From Amia ocellicauda (taxonomy: Eukaryota; Chordata; Actinopteri; Amiiformes; Amiidae): a stretch of DNA of 64,000 nucleotides. Below are positions 44,851 through 56,814 of the stretch, one piece after another. The notes below the pieces were generated by a model. That model saw nothing but the letters and a program-made list of their open reading frames with translations, was not told where the DNA came from and searched no databases. Each line of letters begins with the position of its first letter. The stretch's first letter is position 1. Location of the stretch: the NCBI RefSeq assembly GCF_036373705.1, contig NC_089864.1, positions 988,501 to 1,052,500 on the forward strand. Reading direction: 5' to 3'. The translations under genes and the position numbers were made by a program.

Positions 44851-45165
44851 CACCCCCTCCACATTTAATTGTTAGAGCGTGAAATCAGAATTGATTTAAT
44901 CAGGAGTTTGTGCTACTTATCAACACATTAAATGTCCATTATGTCAAAGTGAAAAATATAATCTGCAAATTGTTCTAAATTAATTACTAATACAAAAACA
45001 GAAAATAATTGAATGCATAAGTAATCACCCCCTCTGCTCTGAAACACCTGATTGAGCTGTGGAAACCAATTGTCTTTAGAAGTCACGTAATTAGCTGAAT
45101 GCAGTCCAGCTCTGTGCAATTAAGGTGTGTCACATGATTTCAAATGAAACACACCTGGCTCTGGG
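44850..45165 (+). mobile_element. Tc1-type transposon 5' fragment
   Basis: TATTCACCCCCTCCACATTT, AGAATTGATTTAATCAGGAG, GTCAAAGTGAAAAATATAAT and AAGTAATCACCCCCTCTGCT form the known long 5' region of a fish Tc1 element. No transposase follows; it is cut at about 45165. Confidence 0.75.
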
Positions 45166-45169
45166 ATGT

Positions 45170-45425
45170 GATGTCATGCCAGCCCGAGCTCCTGGGAGGC
45201 GAGAGGTGCTGAGACAGGAGGCGCTGCGAGACACAAACTCCACAGCTCACAAAGGCTCACCTCCTCCCCAGTGCCGAGCCACGACTCGCCGGGCCAGTAG
45301 TGGGGCTGGCCATGTGTGGGAGCGTGTGCAGAGGGATGTGCGTGTGGCCCACAGACGTGCGGCTCCTCCAGGACACGGCTGCACCCCGCCGAGGGAGATC
45401 TTAACACTCGGCTGCATTCAGAGCG
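45170..45425 (+). repeat. Repeat shared with 17.22-17.53 kb
   Basis: Contains AGGTGCTGAGACAGGAGGCG, GCGAGACACAAACTCC and GTGTGGGAGCGTGTGCAG, same orientation as the first copy. Confidence 0.65.
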
Positions 45426-46839
45426 ATTGTGTCACAGTCAGCAGCCCCGCACACACACTGCCAAAAGTCCGATTATTATTTTTCTGTGTAGAAGAAATTC
45501 TTCCCTGAAGATCTGTGGGCCAAGAAATGTTTTCTTGGTGAATTCTTCTTGGCTATAGAAATGTATTCTCATCGCATGGTTATGTCAAATTCCAGTCAGG
45601 ATTTACTAGCAACAACAAATGATTTCTTGTGTCTATAAATGATTCCAATGAAATTAGTTGCCTGATTTCTGATTACCAAACAAGAGACTGGTTTCTTCTA
45701 TCAAGAGAGAAAGTTCTTACAATAATACATTATTTATTGTGTTCAGAAATTATTCAAATTACTTCCTGAAAAACAGTGATTTTAAACTTGATTTTCTAAA
45801 GATCTAATTGCAAAAGTTTAAAATCAAAGGAACAATATGAAGGATGCAAAAAAAATACAAAAACTTTTTATACGAGACATTACACAATACATATCGATAT
45901 AATTGAGTTTTTAATCTGTAATAGGACTCATACCAATACCTTTACATGCCGTTATGGAGTTGAGTTTGAACTGAATGTGTTACTTCCAATTTCATTTTAT
46001 GAAACAGCATTCAAATACACAATGAGTACAAACAATGAGTTAACAAGTTTATTACAATAGTAATAAAACATTATATACAAAATGCTTTCACAAAATATCG
46101 AAATGAATAGGTCAATAACCTCTGTGTTTTCTAATTATCTGTCAGTGTTTTCCGTTTTCGAAAGCTAATTCAAGCATTCGCTGGAAGTTCCTTCCAGTCT
46201 GCAGTCACCATCGGCGGTCCACCATCTTCATTAGATATTTTTCCAAATATAAAACCATAAAATAAAAACCATCTCCTGACTTGGCAATGTTTCATGTTAT
46301 AGTTTTGATGCTTTGACATTGAAAGTGCATGGGTCATATAAATAATATACACTCACATTAACAACGTTTTCATATAAACCAATGCCCCAAAATGCACAAG
46401 TGACACCACCGACTATTGATTGCCAAGGCACAAGTACAGAAACTGCACCAAAATGCACATCCATCATTAGTGAATAAGGAAACTAAATAGATTATTATTC
46501 TCATGTTGATTTACCTTTGATCTTTGTTGCGTTTTAAGTGTAAGTCTAAAATATTTGTGGTGTTTGTACTGACTTCTTTAAATATGCTTTCCTTTTATTT
46601 TTAACCCCTTGTTACATTTACTTAGTAGATATTAGTAGATATTCGATTTGTATCTGCTAGGACTGAAATATTTACTGCAATAAACAAGCTCAGAAGAATC
46701 TCGAGAAATCTCCTTTGGTAAAATTCTCACGCCAAGAGAAATCAAGATGTTTTTGGTGCTGTTGGAATTACTAAGCATTTTTTCTTGTTACAAGAATACT
46801 CTTCTTCTGGTAAGAATGTCAAGAATTCACTTTTGGTAG

Positions 46840-46840
<1 letters not shown>
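45426..46840. other. AT-rich intergenic DNA
   Basis: No gene, RNA or convincing element. Several short inverted words (AGAAGAAATTCTTC near 45490, AGAATACTCTTCTTCT near 46793) occur near both ends, but they do not pair as terminal repeats. Confidence 0.55.

Positions 46841-46842
<2 letters not shown>

Positions 46843-46910
<68 letters not shown>
46843..46910. repeat. (CA)n microsatellite
   Basis: About 68 bp of CA repeats downstream of the slc39a7 3' end. Confidence 0.97.
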
Positions 46911-46912
<2 letters not shown>

Positions 46913-46980
46913 CAGGCTGGGTCCCTGCAGCCAACTCCACAACCTAAAGACAGGAAACACGTTCACTTTTTTCCCCACTT

Positions 46981-46986
46981 TTTATT
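46981..46986 (-). terminator. slc39a7: Candidate poly(A) signal of slc39a7
   Basis: AATAAA on the minus strand, about 510 bp after the stop codon at 47493, is the nearest good signal. The 3' UTR between contains CT-rich runs and no other gene. Confidence 0.55.
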
Positions 46987-47492
46987 TTTAAAAAGACAAG
47001 AATGTACACAGACCCAAACTCAAACCAAACACAAATAACAGAGGAACTAAACTGACTAAATGAGACTGATAGACTAGACTGTCTCTGTCTGGGCTGGAAT
47101 AGACTGTGCCTGACGGTCACTGGTCCCTCCTCTCTACATACCTGCACTGACACCTCCGGGACACGAGGGGGAGACAGGGGCACACTGATGCAGGAGAGAG
47201 GGAGCATCCGAGAGAGAGAATCTGTCCCATATCTGTGATAAGACAACGCGTGTGTATACACTCACACACAGTCTCCCGTCTCCCTCTGTCTCTCTCTCTC
47301 ATTCTCATTCTCACTCCAATTTTTACTCCTCTTCTTCTCTCTCACCCATTCTATCCCCCTCTCACTCACTCAGTAGCTCCCAGCTCCAAGGCCACCTCTC
47401 TCTCCCTCCTCCACCTCTCTGCATCGTTCCCCCTCACGTCCCCCTCTTCCGCACTCCCTCCCCTCTCCTCTCCTCTCCTCTCCTCTCCGTCG

Positions 47493-50400
47493 TTACTCGT
47501 ACTCCGCGATCAGCACCATCATCCAGACGCCCATGAGCAGAGCCAGGATCTCCAGCACCGACTGGACCGGCCCGGACCGGCTGGCCAGCAGCTCGGGCAG
47601 CACCGTGACCGTGGCGATGTACACGAACCCCCCCGCCGTGAAGGGCAGGATCCAGGAGGTGGCCGCCGCCCCCACGCCCTCCGCCAAGAGGGAGCAGGCG
47701 GTGCCCGCCAGCGCGCCCAGAGCCGTGAGCAGCTGGAGACACATGGCCTGAGAAAGAGGGAGGGAGAGAGAATTACAGTCCCAGTGCATTAACTCACAGC
47801 CCAGTCCAGTGATTGCACTCAGGACAGAGAGAGTAGAGAGAGAGAGAGTCCAGTCCAGTGCATTAATTACAAGCCACAGTGGTCCAGTGCGGTCCGTCAT
47901 CACCTGCCCCCCCTACCTTCTTCTTGGTACATCCCGACTGCACCAGGATGGCGAAGTCTCCGATCTCGTGGGGCACCTCGTGCAGCAGGATGGTGGCTGT
48001 GGTGACGAGGCCCACGGTCGGCCCCGCCAGGAAGGAGGCGCCGATGGCCAGGCCATCGGTGAAGTTGTGGGTGAAGTCGGCGGCCAGGTTCAGATACCCC
48101 GACACCTTAATATCTACACACAGGGAAGGGAATGCGGTTTCAATACAATAACACTGAGTGACCAATCGGACACCACAGAGCTCTAACACCGCACTGAGAG
48201 AGGCAGAGACACAACGAGGTGCCAAAGCACAGCAGCCCCGAGCTGCAGGAGGCGCTGCTCAGACTCGTTAAGCCGCTGCTGAGAGCCGGTGTTTCCCTGA
48301 GCTCTGGAGTCAAAGACTGATCATCCTGATTCATATAAGTGAAGACAAATTCGACCCAAACAACTACCAGGGCATCTGTGTGAGCAGCAACCTGGGGAAG
48401 GAGTTCTGCAGCATCATTAATGCCCGGACACTGGCCTTCCTCACCACACAGTGTCAGAGACAGACACATCCGACCGCATTCACACCCTACACACCTCATA
48501 GACAAACATGTAATACAAAAACGAGGTTAAATATTTGCTTGCTTTATTGACTTTAAGAAAGCATTTGATTCAACCTGGCACAACAGACTTTACAGGCTCC
48601 TATGAAGTGGTGTAGGGGTTGAAGTCTATGACATCATAAAGTCAATGTACTGGGAAAATAAGTGTGCAGTGAAAATTGGGAACTCAAGATCAGAGTTCTT
48701 CAGTCAGGGCCGTGGGGTGAGGCAGGGCTGCAGTCTGAGCCCAACACTGCTCAACATCTACATCAATGAGCTGCCACAGTGTTGGAGCAGTCTGATGCCC
48801 CGGCCTCACCGTAAATGACACTGAAGGTAAATTCCTGCTCTACAGACAACCTGGTGCTGCTGTCGCCCACAGATCAGGGGCTGCAGTAGAGCCTGTCATT
48901 GCTGGAGCAGCACTGTCAGACCTGGTCCCTGGCAGTCAACATGAATAAACCCAGAGTCATGATATTCCAGAAGAAAGCCAGATCTCAGGGACATGGGTAC
49001 CGCTTCACTGTGGGCAGCAGCACCCTAGAGCACAGCACCAGCAACACACACCTAGGTCTGCCCATCAGTGCCTCAGGGAGCTTTAACCAGGCAGTGAACT
49101 CACTGAAGGAGAGGCACGCTGGGCTTTTCATGCCATAAAGAGGAGGCTCTATAATATCCATCCTCCTGTTAGAATTTGGATTTAAACAAATCCAAAGTAT
49201 AATTCAACCAATAGCCTTATACAGCAGTGTGGGGACCAATCACCTCCCAGGAGATCACAAATTGGCACAAACACTCACAGAAACCCTGCTAGCAGAGTTC
49301 TGTACAAATATATTGAAAGTACAGAGAAATACACCAAACAATGCATGCAGGGCTGAATTAGGCCGTTTTCCACTGATTATAAACATTCAAAAAAGAGCAC
49401 TGAAATATTAGATTCACCTAAAACAGAGCAAATCTAACTCACTCCATTTCAAAGCCTTGCAATAGCAGGAGCTCAGCCCAGAGAAGAGTCCCCTCAGCCA
49501 GCTAGTCCTGAGGCTCACTGAGCAGAGCCACACTGCCCACAGTCAGAGCCACGCTCTGCAGGTCAGCTGCAGGACAGCACTGCACAAACAACGCCAATTC
49601 GACTGAACCAAATTATACCTCAAACTCTTATCTGGCCCATTGGGAAACCAACACTTAAATACAAAACACACTGTAGCGCTATCAGACCCTCAATAGAAAC
49701 TACAGCCTGGCAGAATACCTGTGACTGTCAGAAACACAAAGCAGAGGCAGATCCTGACCCAGTACAGGCTCAGTGACCACAGCCTGGCCAGAGAGACAGA
49801 CCAACATAGGCAGAGCTGGCTGGCCAGAGAGGAGCGGCGCTGTGGTCACTGCGAGACAGGAGAGGTGGACACAGAGACGAGCGGCGCTGTGGTCACTGAG
49901 AGATGCCTTGGATCTTTTCTCATGTCTACTGGGTTATTTTCACAAGTCTTTTATTTACAGATTCGTATTTCTGTTTATGAACCTGTTCGTTTATATTATT
50001 TATTGTGAATCGTATTGATTATGTAAATGAAAGTGTGTGGTTTACACACATTGGGCTTTTGTATACATGGTGACGCACTAATATGATTCCAGAATCATTT
50101 TCTAAAGTTTCCTTGCTAACCCTGTAGTAAAAATAACAGCCTTTATATTACTTGTAAATGCGACACAAAAATCTATAAATAAAAATACTGCAATGCGTGG
50201 TGCAGTCACAGGTTTATTTGAAAGCAGTTAAACAAAACAATAATCGACAAGCGCAAAGCGTGAAATACAGCGTTGCGTCTGTTAGCAGAGCAGCGCATCC
50301 TGACTGAGCCCGAGTGAGAGGCGGGTCGGTCCGGTGAGCAGCGGCTCTGCCCGCTCTGCCTACAGGCAGCAGCTACACGTGCGCAAACAGAAGTATAAAG

Positions 50401-50963
50401 TAAAGAACTCAAAATGTGTTATTTCTGTTATTGCATTCATTATCTGTAGTTTATTTTCATCAATGATCTAAAAAGGGTCATGCTGAATTGATGCTGCACT
50501 TTGCAAAAACTTTCCAATTTGGAAAATGTATTATGCTTTGAATTGAACTATTTTTGCACTTTGCTTAAAATTTGGATAAGGGCGTCTGCTAAGAAATAAA
50601 TAATAAATTCATTCTTCATAACTCCCAATTGTTTTGTTTTTTTAATCACATTTTCATAATTTTCCAGAATTTGGACTGTTTTTATTTTGTGATTTGAATT
50701 GATCTATTTATTTATGATATTTTATACTATTTTTTAGTTCATACTGTTATTTGTTTTTTTATAATAAAGTTCAAACTGTTGCAATTTTACATTGAGTGCT
50801 ATATATTTTATACAACATTGTTTTGTATCAATAAAAAAAAAGGGAAAAAAATATATATCATCAGATTAATCGAAAATCGTCTCTCCCCCTCCCTAATTAT
50901 TGTTATCGGTTTTGAAAATCCACTACTGGCCGACCTCTACTCCTGGCTTGTGAAAAAAAAAAA

Positions 50964-51000
<37 letters not shown>

Positions 51001-53076
51001 TATATAGAGATATAAAGAGACAGAGACTAGATGAGATCCCTCTCTCACCTGACTGCGGCTCTCCCTCCGGCTTCACCATCTTCAGCACCTTGTTGTTTGC
51101 AGTTTCCTTCCCCTTCCCCTTCCCTTTCTCCTTCTCCACCTCCTCCTCACCTGAGCTCTCCTTTGCTTTTGGGGCTCCTGTGGCAGAGGGACAAAGAAAG
51201 ACACACAATTGACAGATAAAAGATGGATGTCCATCAGAAGAGCGGGGGACACAGTAAGACAGTGACCGTGGGCAGCCTGTGCTCCGTCTCCAGTCGGACA
51301 CTGGAGCTGTAGCTGTCAGCCCAGAGCCCTGAGACACAGACAGGACCGGAGAGACACAGACCACAGGACAGCAGGAGGTGCGGACGTACCGTGGGAATGG
51401 GAGTGTCCGTGGCCGTGGCTGTGCCCCCCCTTCAGCAGCCGGACGAACTTCTCCACGACCAAGAATGCCACAATGCCGCCCAAGACCCACAGCCCCACTG
51501 ACATCATGTGACCGTGAGCACCCCCTGGGGACAGGACAGAGAACTGCATCACAGAGAGAGACAATCCTGACACACAGACCTCAAGACAGACCTCCGGACA
51601 CAGAGAGGGTTAGATATCGAAAACGGGTCCCTCTTTAAAACACTGCACTATTACATTTGTGACTGGCAAACAATTAAAATAAACCCCAAGCTAAATGTCA
51701 AACATACTACCTGAGTGGGAGTGGCCGTGGCCATGGTCATGGTCATGTGACACACTTTCATGTGAGTGGTCATGTCCCTCGTTTCCGTGGTGAGAATGAG
51801 GCTCTGAGAGAGAGAGAGAGAGAGGGAGAGAGAGAGGGAGAAAGAGCAGAGTTAATAAAGACCTCAGAGACACAGACCCTAATACAGACCCCACAGACAC
51901 TCCTGACACAGAGACACACAGACCCTAATACAGACCCCACAGACACTCCTGACACACAGACCCTAATACAGACCCCACAGACACTCCTGACGCACAGACC
52001 CTAATACAGACCCCACAGACACTCCAGACACACAGACCCTAATACAGACCCCACAGACACTCCTGACGCACAGACCCTAATACAGACCCCACAGACACTC
52101 CTGACGCACAGACCCTAATACAGACCCCACAGACACTCCAGACACACAGACCCCACAGACACTCCTGACACACAGACCCTAATACAGACCCCACAGACAC
52201 TCGTGACACTCAGATTAATAGAGACCCCGCTCTCCAGGTGAATGCTTACCCAGTGCGTGGGGAATGAGGTGCAGGAAGGCATCGCCCAGCAGCCCCCCGG
52301 AGGCGAAGCTGAGCAGGATCTTGAGCAGGCTCTGGTGCTGGTCGGTGTTGGACTGGACCGGGATCAGGAACAGGATGAAGAACGGAGCAGCGCTGATCAG
52401 CAAGGTGGCAACAATGGCCTGTACGGTCCAGGTTAGAAAACAGAACAGAACACAGGTGGAGAGAAATGATACAGGTTAGTGCTGCCAAAGAACAGTGTCA
52501 GACTGTCAGTCAGTGTCTCAGTGCAAGAGCGCGTCAGTCTATCAGTGCGGGCGTCAGTGCAACTGTCTCTCTCTCTACCTGAGTCCACAGTTCCACCGAT
52601 GTCCTCTTTTCCTCTACCTCCCTCTTCACCCTCTCTCCCCCATGTGAGTGAGAGTGGGGCTCAGAGTGAGAGTGAGAGTGAGCGTGCACATCATCGTGGC
52701 CGTGCTGGTGTGGCTCCTCTTCCTCGTGAGGGTGAGGATGCGTCTCCCTCTGTAGCTCCTGCAGCAGAGCGTCGTGCAGTGCGTCCTGCGTGTCCTGCTG
52801 CGAGGGCAGGTTGGCCTCTGCGCTCCACTTGCTGGCTCCGTGGTGCATCTTCACCCCCTCATCCCGGCCCCCGTGAGAATGGCCGTGGCACCCGCCGGCA
52901 CCTCCATGGGAGTGGCCGTGGCCATGGCCGTGGTGCGCATGGCCATGACCGTGACCGTGGTCGTGGTGGGAGTGGCCGTGGCCAGGCTGTATGAGGGAGC
53001 CCAGAGTGAGCAGCACCACCCCCAGGGCACAGAGTGTAACTGACATGGGGGCACTGCGTCTGTCTGCCACCGTCAT
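47493..53076 (-). CDS. slc39a7: Zinc transporter ZIP7 (SLC39A7), complete
   Basis: ZIP7 releases zinc from the ER/Golgi to the cytosol. Coding exons are 53076-52579, 52418-52250, 51803-51711, 51524-51390, 51177-51049, 48113-47917 and 47747-47493, all with GT-AG sites and consistent phases, giving 491 residues (human 469). Residues about 12-30 are a signal/first hydrophobic segment. Long His-rich stretches follow ([20 protein letters not shown] near 33-52). [15 protein letters not shown] and [20 protein letters not shown] match the family's early spans. The metal-site motifs HNFTDG (357-362) and HEVPHEIGD (386-394) are intact, the latter being the LIV-1 signature. Ser306-Ser307 before GEEE match the CK2-regulated serines of human ZIP7. 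The exon 2 acceptor lies just before the ATG. Intron 6 (2.9 kb) carries a LINE. Confidence 0.97.
48255..49985 (+). mobile_element. LINE remnant in slc39a7 intron 6
   Basis: Broken plus-strand frames give [91 protein letters not shown] and a late cysteine region ([14 protein letters not shown]). This is the same family as the fragments at 20.9, 24.5 and 38.9 kb, inserted antisense to the gene. The YADD box is not recoverable. Confidence 0.8.
49986..51000. other. AT-rich intron DNA
   Basis: Intron 6 of slc39a7. Homopolymer A runs at about 50828 and 50955, and TA/GATA runs at 50970-51015. No exon is supported by family alignment here. A GC-richer patch at 50200-50400 is unassigned. Confidence 0.6.
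51868..52205. repeat. 38-bp minisatellite in slc39a7 intron 3
   Basis: Units contain CAGACCCTAATACAGACCCC and ACAGACACTCCTGACACA, about eight to nine copies with partial units. It lies between the coding exons ending at 52250 and starting at 51803. Confidence 0.93.
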
Positions 53077-53647
53077 GGTCTCCCCTGAGAGAGAGAGAGA
53101 CAGACAGAGAGAAGCTTACTTGACTATATAGAAGCTGACTGACTGGACACAACAAGAGAGAGTAAGAGAGCGAGAAAAGGAGACCGTCCATCTTCTCTCT
53201 TCTGGCAGACACAACAGAACTGAGAGAAACAGCATCAGTACAGAAATACTGGACAGACAGACGGACGGACAGCAGGTGACCGCTGCACAGCACAGAAAGT
53301 TCAATCAGCCGAGGAGCATCTCTTCTGCTCTTAGTAAAGACTGCCACCAGCAGCTGACACTCCCTCACTGACCACACAGGGGGTGATACCAGGACACAGT
53401 GCAGTACAGTGAGCCGCAGTGCATGAAGAGCACACACAACAGACCACGGGATCATGGGTTAATAATGTCCCCCCGACGGGGACGTGTTGCACACAGAGCG
53501 GAGCTGCATGCCGGGACATGCACCAGATATACGCGTTTATATGCACGCATGTTTTGCATGTTTTACACCGGGCGCTATAACGTTTAACAGTTGAAAAGCG
53601 CAGTGGATGTTTGAAATAAAGACGAATGTAATGTAATTACTACTTAC

Positions 53648-53810
53648 CAGGGTACAGTAAAGGCTGCTGCTCCTCTGACCGGTTGAGACGAGTGTGTTTT
53701 CTTGATGAGATTAATGCAACAATTGCTAAAACAACCCGCTTCCTAGTTCGCGTCCCTGTCTGTCGCCTCTGTTGTGTATTAGCGGCGAGCCAAACAGACG
53801 TGGCAGAAAG
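53648..53810 (-). other. slc39a7: Predicted 5' non-coding exon of slc39a7
   Basis: A good donor (CCTG then GTAAGT) ends an exon at 53648, and the coding exon's acceptor (CTCAG at 53085) is 560 bp further. The exon lies inside the CpG-rich promoter. The transcription start is not visible, so the upstream limit is a guess. Confidence 0.55.
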
Positions 53811-54060
53811 TGCTGGCACCAACTCTCGCGAGAGTTCCTCGGCTCACTGAGCCACGGCTCTGAAGTATCGCGAGAGCGCCGGGGAACAGGATCTGGAAGC
53901 CGGATGCGGGTGTCATGTGGTGAATGGCTGGCGGGGGCCATGCTGTAGCACGCAGCCCGCGGGGCCTGGGGGTGTGTGTGTGAGAGAGACGCAATAATCC
54001 AGCCCGGTGCGAAGCGAGGCCTGGGTCGCGCCAGAACAGCCATTCTTCAGTCACATGACC
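53811..54060 (-). promoter_or_regulatory. slc39a7: CpG-rich slc39a7 promoter with TCTCGCGAGA element
   Basis: A perfect 16-bp palindrome, AACTCTCGCGAGAGTT, lies at 53821-53836 and contains TCTCGCGAGA, a known element of TATA-less, often bidirectional promoters. A second, TATCGCGAGA, lies at 53867-53876. CpG is frequent to about 54200 and a GTCACATGAC E-box occurs near 54050. No TATA box seen. Confidence 0.65.
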
Positions 54061-54539
54061 GCCTGGGCCGCTTTGGCGCTGTGTCCCGCCTCCGCTCCGC
54101 TGTGAGTGGTCAGGGCTTCGTGTCAGTCATCGCGTTGTCCCGCCCTCGGGTCCTCCGCTGCTGCACTGAGTGGATGACAGGAGTGTCTAACCCGCCGCGA
54201 CGTCTCTCATTCGTCCACACTGCTGTCAATCATCACCACCTTCATCCACCGGGCACTTGCATTGGCCAGCAGCAGTCCCAGCAAATTGACGCGCTTTCTT
54301 TAAAAAATCCCGGTCCTTGTAGGAAACGTTTCACTGGGAGTAGGACATGTTTGCTTTTAGGATTTGCCATTATTACTGATGTTTTAAGGTTTCAGATACA
54401 TCAGACTTGTGTACGTGTGTGTAATAACTGCCCGGATGACAGTGTGGGTTGGATGTGAACAGTCATGCTCTTTATTAGTAGTGGGACTGGCAGTACATGT
54501 ACATAAAGCCCCGGGGTTGATCTCCCCGTTGCCCCAAGC
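54061..54539. other. CpG-rich flank, no gene assigned
   Basis: The GC-rich half (to about 54260) continues the promoter region. A 160-codon plus-strand frame crosses it but shows no recognisable domain or splice pattern. Confidence 0.45.
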
Positions 54540-54670
54540 CAAATTATCATTTAGAGAGATCTCTAAATCATTTAAAGATATCTCTAAATATACTTTTAAA
54601 TGAGATCTCTTTACATTATTAAATTATTTGCAGATATGTTGAAATATTTGAAGATATATTTAAATAACAG
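54540..54670. repeat. AT-rich palindromic repeat
   Basis: ATCATTTAGAGAGATCTCTA and ATATTTGAAGATATATTTAA are relatives of the fold-back array at 17.56-18.0 kb, in short form. Confidence 0.65.
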
Positions 54671-55059
54671 TGCATGCCTGCGTGTACTAAGATGCACATA
54701 CATACATATGTGAATGAATAATAACAATAAATAATTACATTAATGCACAAATGCATAATTCATACAATCATAAAAGAACATAAAATACTTTTTTTCTGTG
54801 AGATGTTTCTGTTTCATATAAATGGACAAAACAATCTGCAGTTCAGTCAGTGTCAGGTGGGACAGAAAGCAACAACAACACTTGTAATACAAAAATGTTC
54901 ATTCACACACTTCTGCAGGCATAATGAAAAGCGTTACACACTGTTCAGGGCGGCTGGGAGTTTGGATATCTTCCACTTCTGTTCAGCGACGCACAGACTG
55001 GATCGGGTTGAGTGGAGAACAGCAGAGAGCCAAGGCTGAGGAGGGGAGGGACGGGCAGG

Positions 55060-55745
55060 ACGAGACGTGAGAGGACAGAGAGAGTCGAGGGAGGAGGTGA
55101 GGGAGGAGAACTAAGAGGAGGTAGCACAGTTGACAGATAGATGGGAAAAACAGTCAATGGAAGGTAAGAGAGTGAGGGCAGTGGAGGCAAGGGTGGAGGG
55201 GGAGACAGAGCGGAGATTACGGCGGAAGGTGACAGGGAGTGGGTGGGGTGGGGAGGGAGGGGAGGGAAAGGGAGAAGGAGACTCCTTGGTGGTCTGAGAT
55301 GTCCATGGGTGTCACGGAGAGTGTTGAAGGGGAGCAGCCTCTAGAGAAGATGAGGTCTAGCTGACGGCCTGCCCTGTGGGTGGGGGGAGACGGGGAGAGA
55401 GAGAAGTTAAAGGAGTGAAGGAGAGGAAGAAGTCCGGCACCATGGGAGGGGTTGGAGAGGTGGATGTTGAAGTCTCCCAGGAGGATGGTAGGTGAGGACA
55501 GCGAGGGGAGAGAGGAGAGAAGAAAGTCAAGTTCGTCCAGGAAGGAGGCGAGTGGACCAGGTGGACGGTAGAAAACTAGAAGGAAGAGGTGAGAGGGAGA
55601 GGTGATTTCCACTGCATGGAATTCAAAGCTGTGGGTCGTGATAGAGGAGAGAGGGGGGGGGCAGAGAAGAGGAGAGAAGGGGAGAGCAGGAGCCCTGTTC
55701 CTCCTCCCCGCCTGGTAAGACGAGGGGGAGACAGATACTATTTTA
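55060..55745 (-). pseudogene. L2-like LINE endonuclease fragment
   Basis: The minus strand encodes VFYRPPGPLASFLDELDFLL, SPTILLGDFNIHLSNPSH, THRAGRQLDLIFSRGC and VTPMDISDHQGVSFSLSL. GDFN and SDH are the core motifs of the APE endonuclease. The frame is open for 184 codons, but the N-terminus and the whole reverse transcriptase are missing. It is nearly identical to 14035-14360 over the shared part. Confidence 0.85.
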
Positions 55746-55857
55746 TTGTATTTAGTATTTTGCATTTTCATTAAAAAATAAACAATTCAATTTTTTAATA
55801 CTTATGATTAAAATCTTTAAAATTCAATTCTTAAAATCACTTAAAATTTGTAAAAGG

Positions 55858-56045
55858 GGGAGACAGAGCAGAGATTATGATGGAAGGTGACAGGGAGTGG
55901 GTGGAGTGAGGAGGGAGGGGAGGGAAAGGGAGAAGGAAATGAAGTGGTAGTCTGAGATGTCCATGGGTGTCACAGAGTGTCGAAGGGGAGCAGCCTCTAG
56001 AGAAGATGAGGTCTAGCTGGCGGCCCCTGTGAGTGGGGAGAGACA
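55858..56045 (-). pseudogene. Second partial L2-like endonuclease fragment
   Basis: Repeats the RQLDLIFSRGCSPSTL region in the same orientation as the fragment ending at 55745, with small deletions. Possibly a tandem duplication of one insertion, or two insertions. Confidence 0.7.
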
Positions 56046-56194
56046 TGGCGAGAAAGAAGTATAATAAGTGTAATAATAATAATAAACACTGTGCTGTGTT
56101 TAATATGCGGATGATTCCTCTAAAATTTGCATATTATTTAATTGTTTCTACCTGTCTTTTACAGACCGCACAGCGAGCACACAGCGGCTTGACT

Positions 56195-56515
56195 TTTTTT
56201 CATTTAATCCCATGTGTTTGAGTGCGCTAGTGCAAGTTTCAGAATATGTCGTCCAAAGTATATATTTCTCTCTGTTATATTTCAATAACTAGCATATATT
56301 TTCAGTGGACTGGGATCGTCACTGTTTTAGAGAAGCATCCACCATGGTTTTTTGTCTTAAAATTCCCAGAATGCAGTGCGTGATTGACTAAGTACGACCA
56401 GTCTAAGGAAAAACTGTTTTATGCAACGGTCTTAACTGAGTGTCTACCGTTAACATGACTTATACTTATACTGAGACAAATACTTAGTCTATGTTCATGC
56501 AACCGGCACAAGCAT
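56195..56515. repeat. Repeat R, diverged copy
   Basis: TTTCAATAACTAGCATATAT, TTCCCAGAATGCAGTGCGTG and GTCTATGTTCATGCAACCGG match the repeats at 24.3 and 38.5 kb. The following 56516-56810 is AT-rich with nothing recognised. Confidence 0.7.
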
Positions 56516-56814
56516 CAACTTTCAACCACCACAGGGGTCCAACTTTAATTATATGCATATATTACATCTGCCCTTTAGAACATGGCTATATAAAAAAGAA
56601 TGTTGTTTTATCTCATTATTATTTATTATAACAAGTAAAACCAAAGCACTTGCATTGTTTTGGCAACCAAAGCATTTTAAATAAATAGGCTCCAAATATC
56701 TTTTGCTAACATAAAATAAGTTACTTTTCACAGCTGAGGCATTTTACATTAAAATATGTTCATCTTCATGTTCATAATCACGTTCATCTTAATTTTGGCA
56801 CTGATCACCCTCCA

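Noticed and set aside
47235..47792. 185-codon plus-strand frame over the last slc39a7 exon
   Set aside because: It is the antisense shadow of the ZIP7 exon and CT-rich 3' UTR; the minus strand carries the family motifs.
52774..53043. Plus-strand frame rich in MAVAMAVV-like residues
   Set aside because: It is the complement of the His-rich ZIP7 exon.
53976..54458. 160-codon plus-strand frame beside the slc39a7 promoter
   Set aside because: It lies in CpG-rich DNA where long chance frames are expected, and shows no domain or splice-consistent exon.
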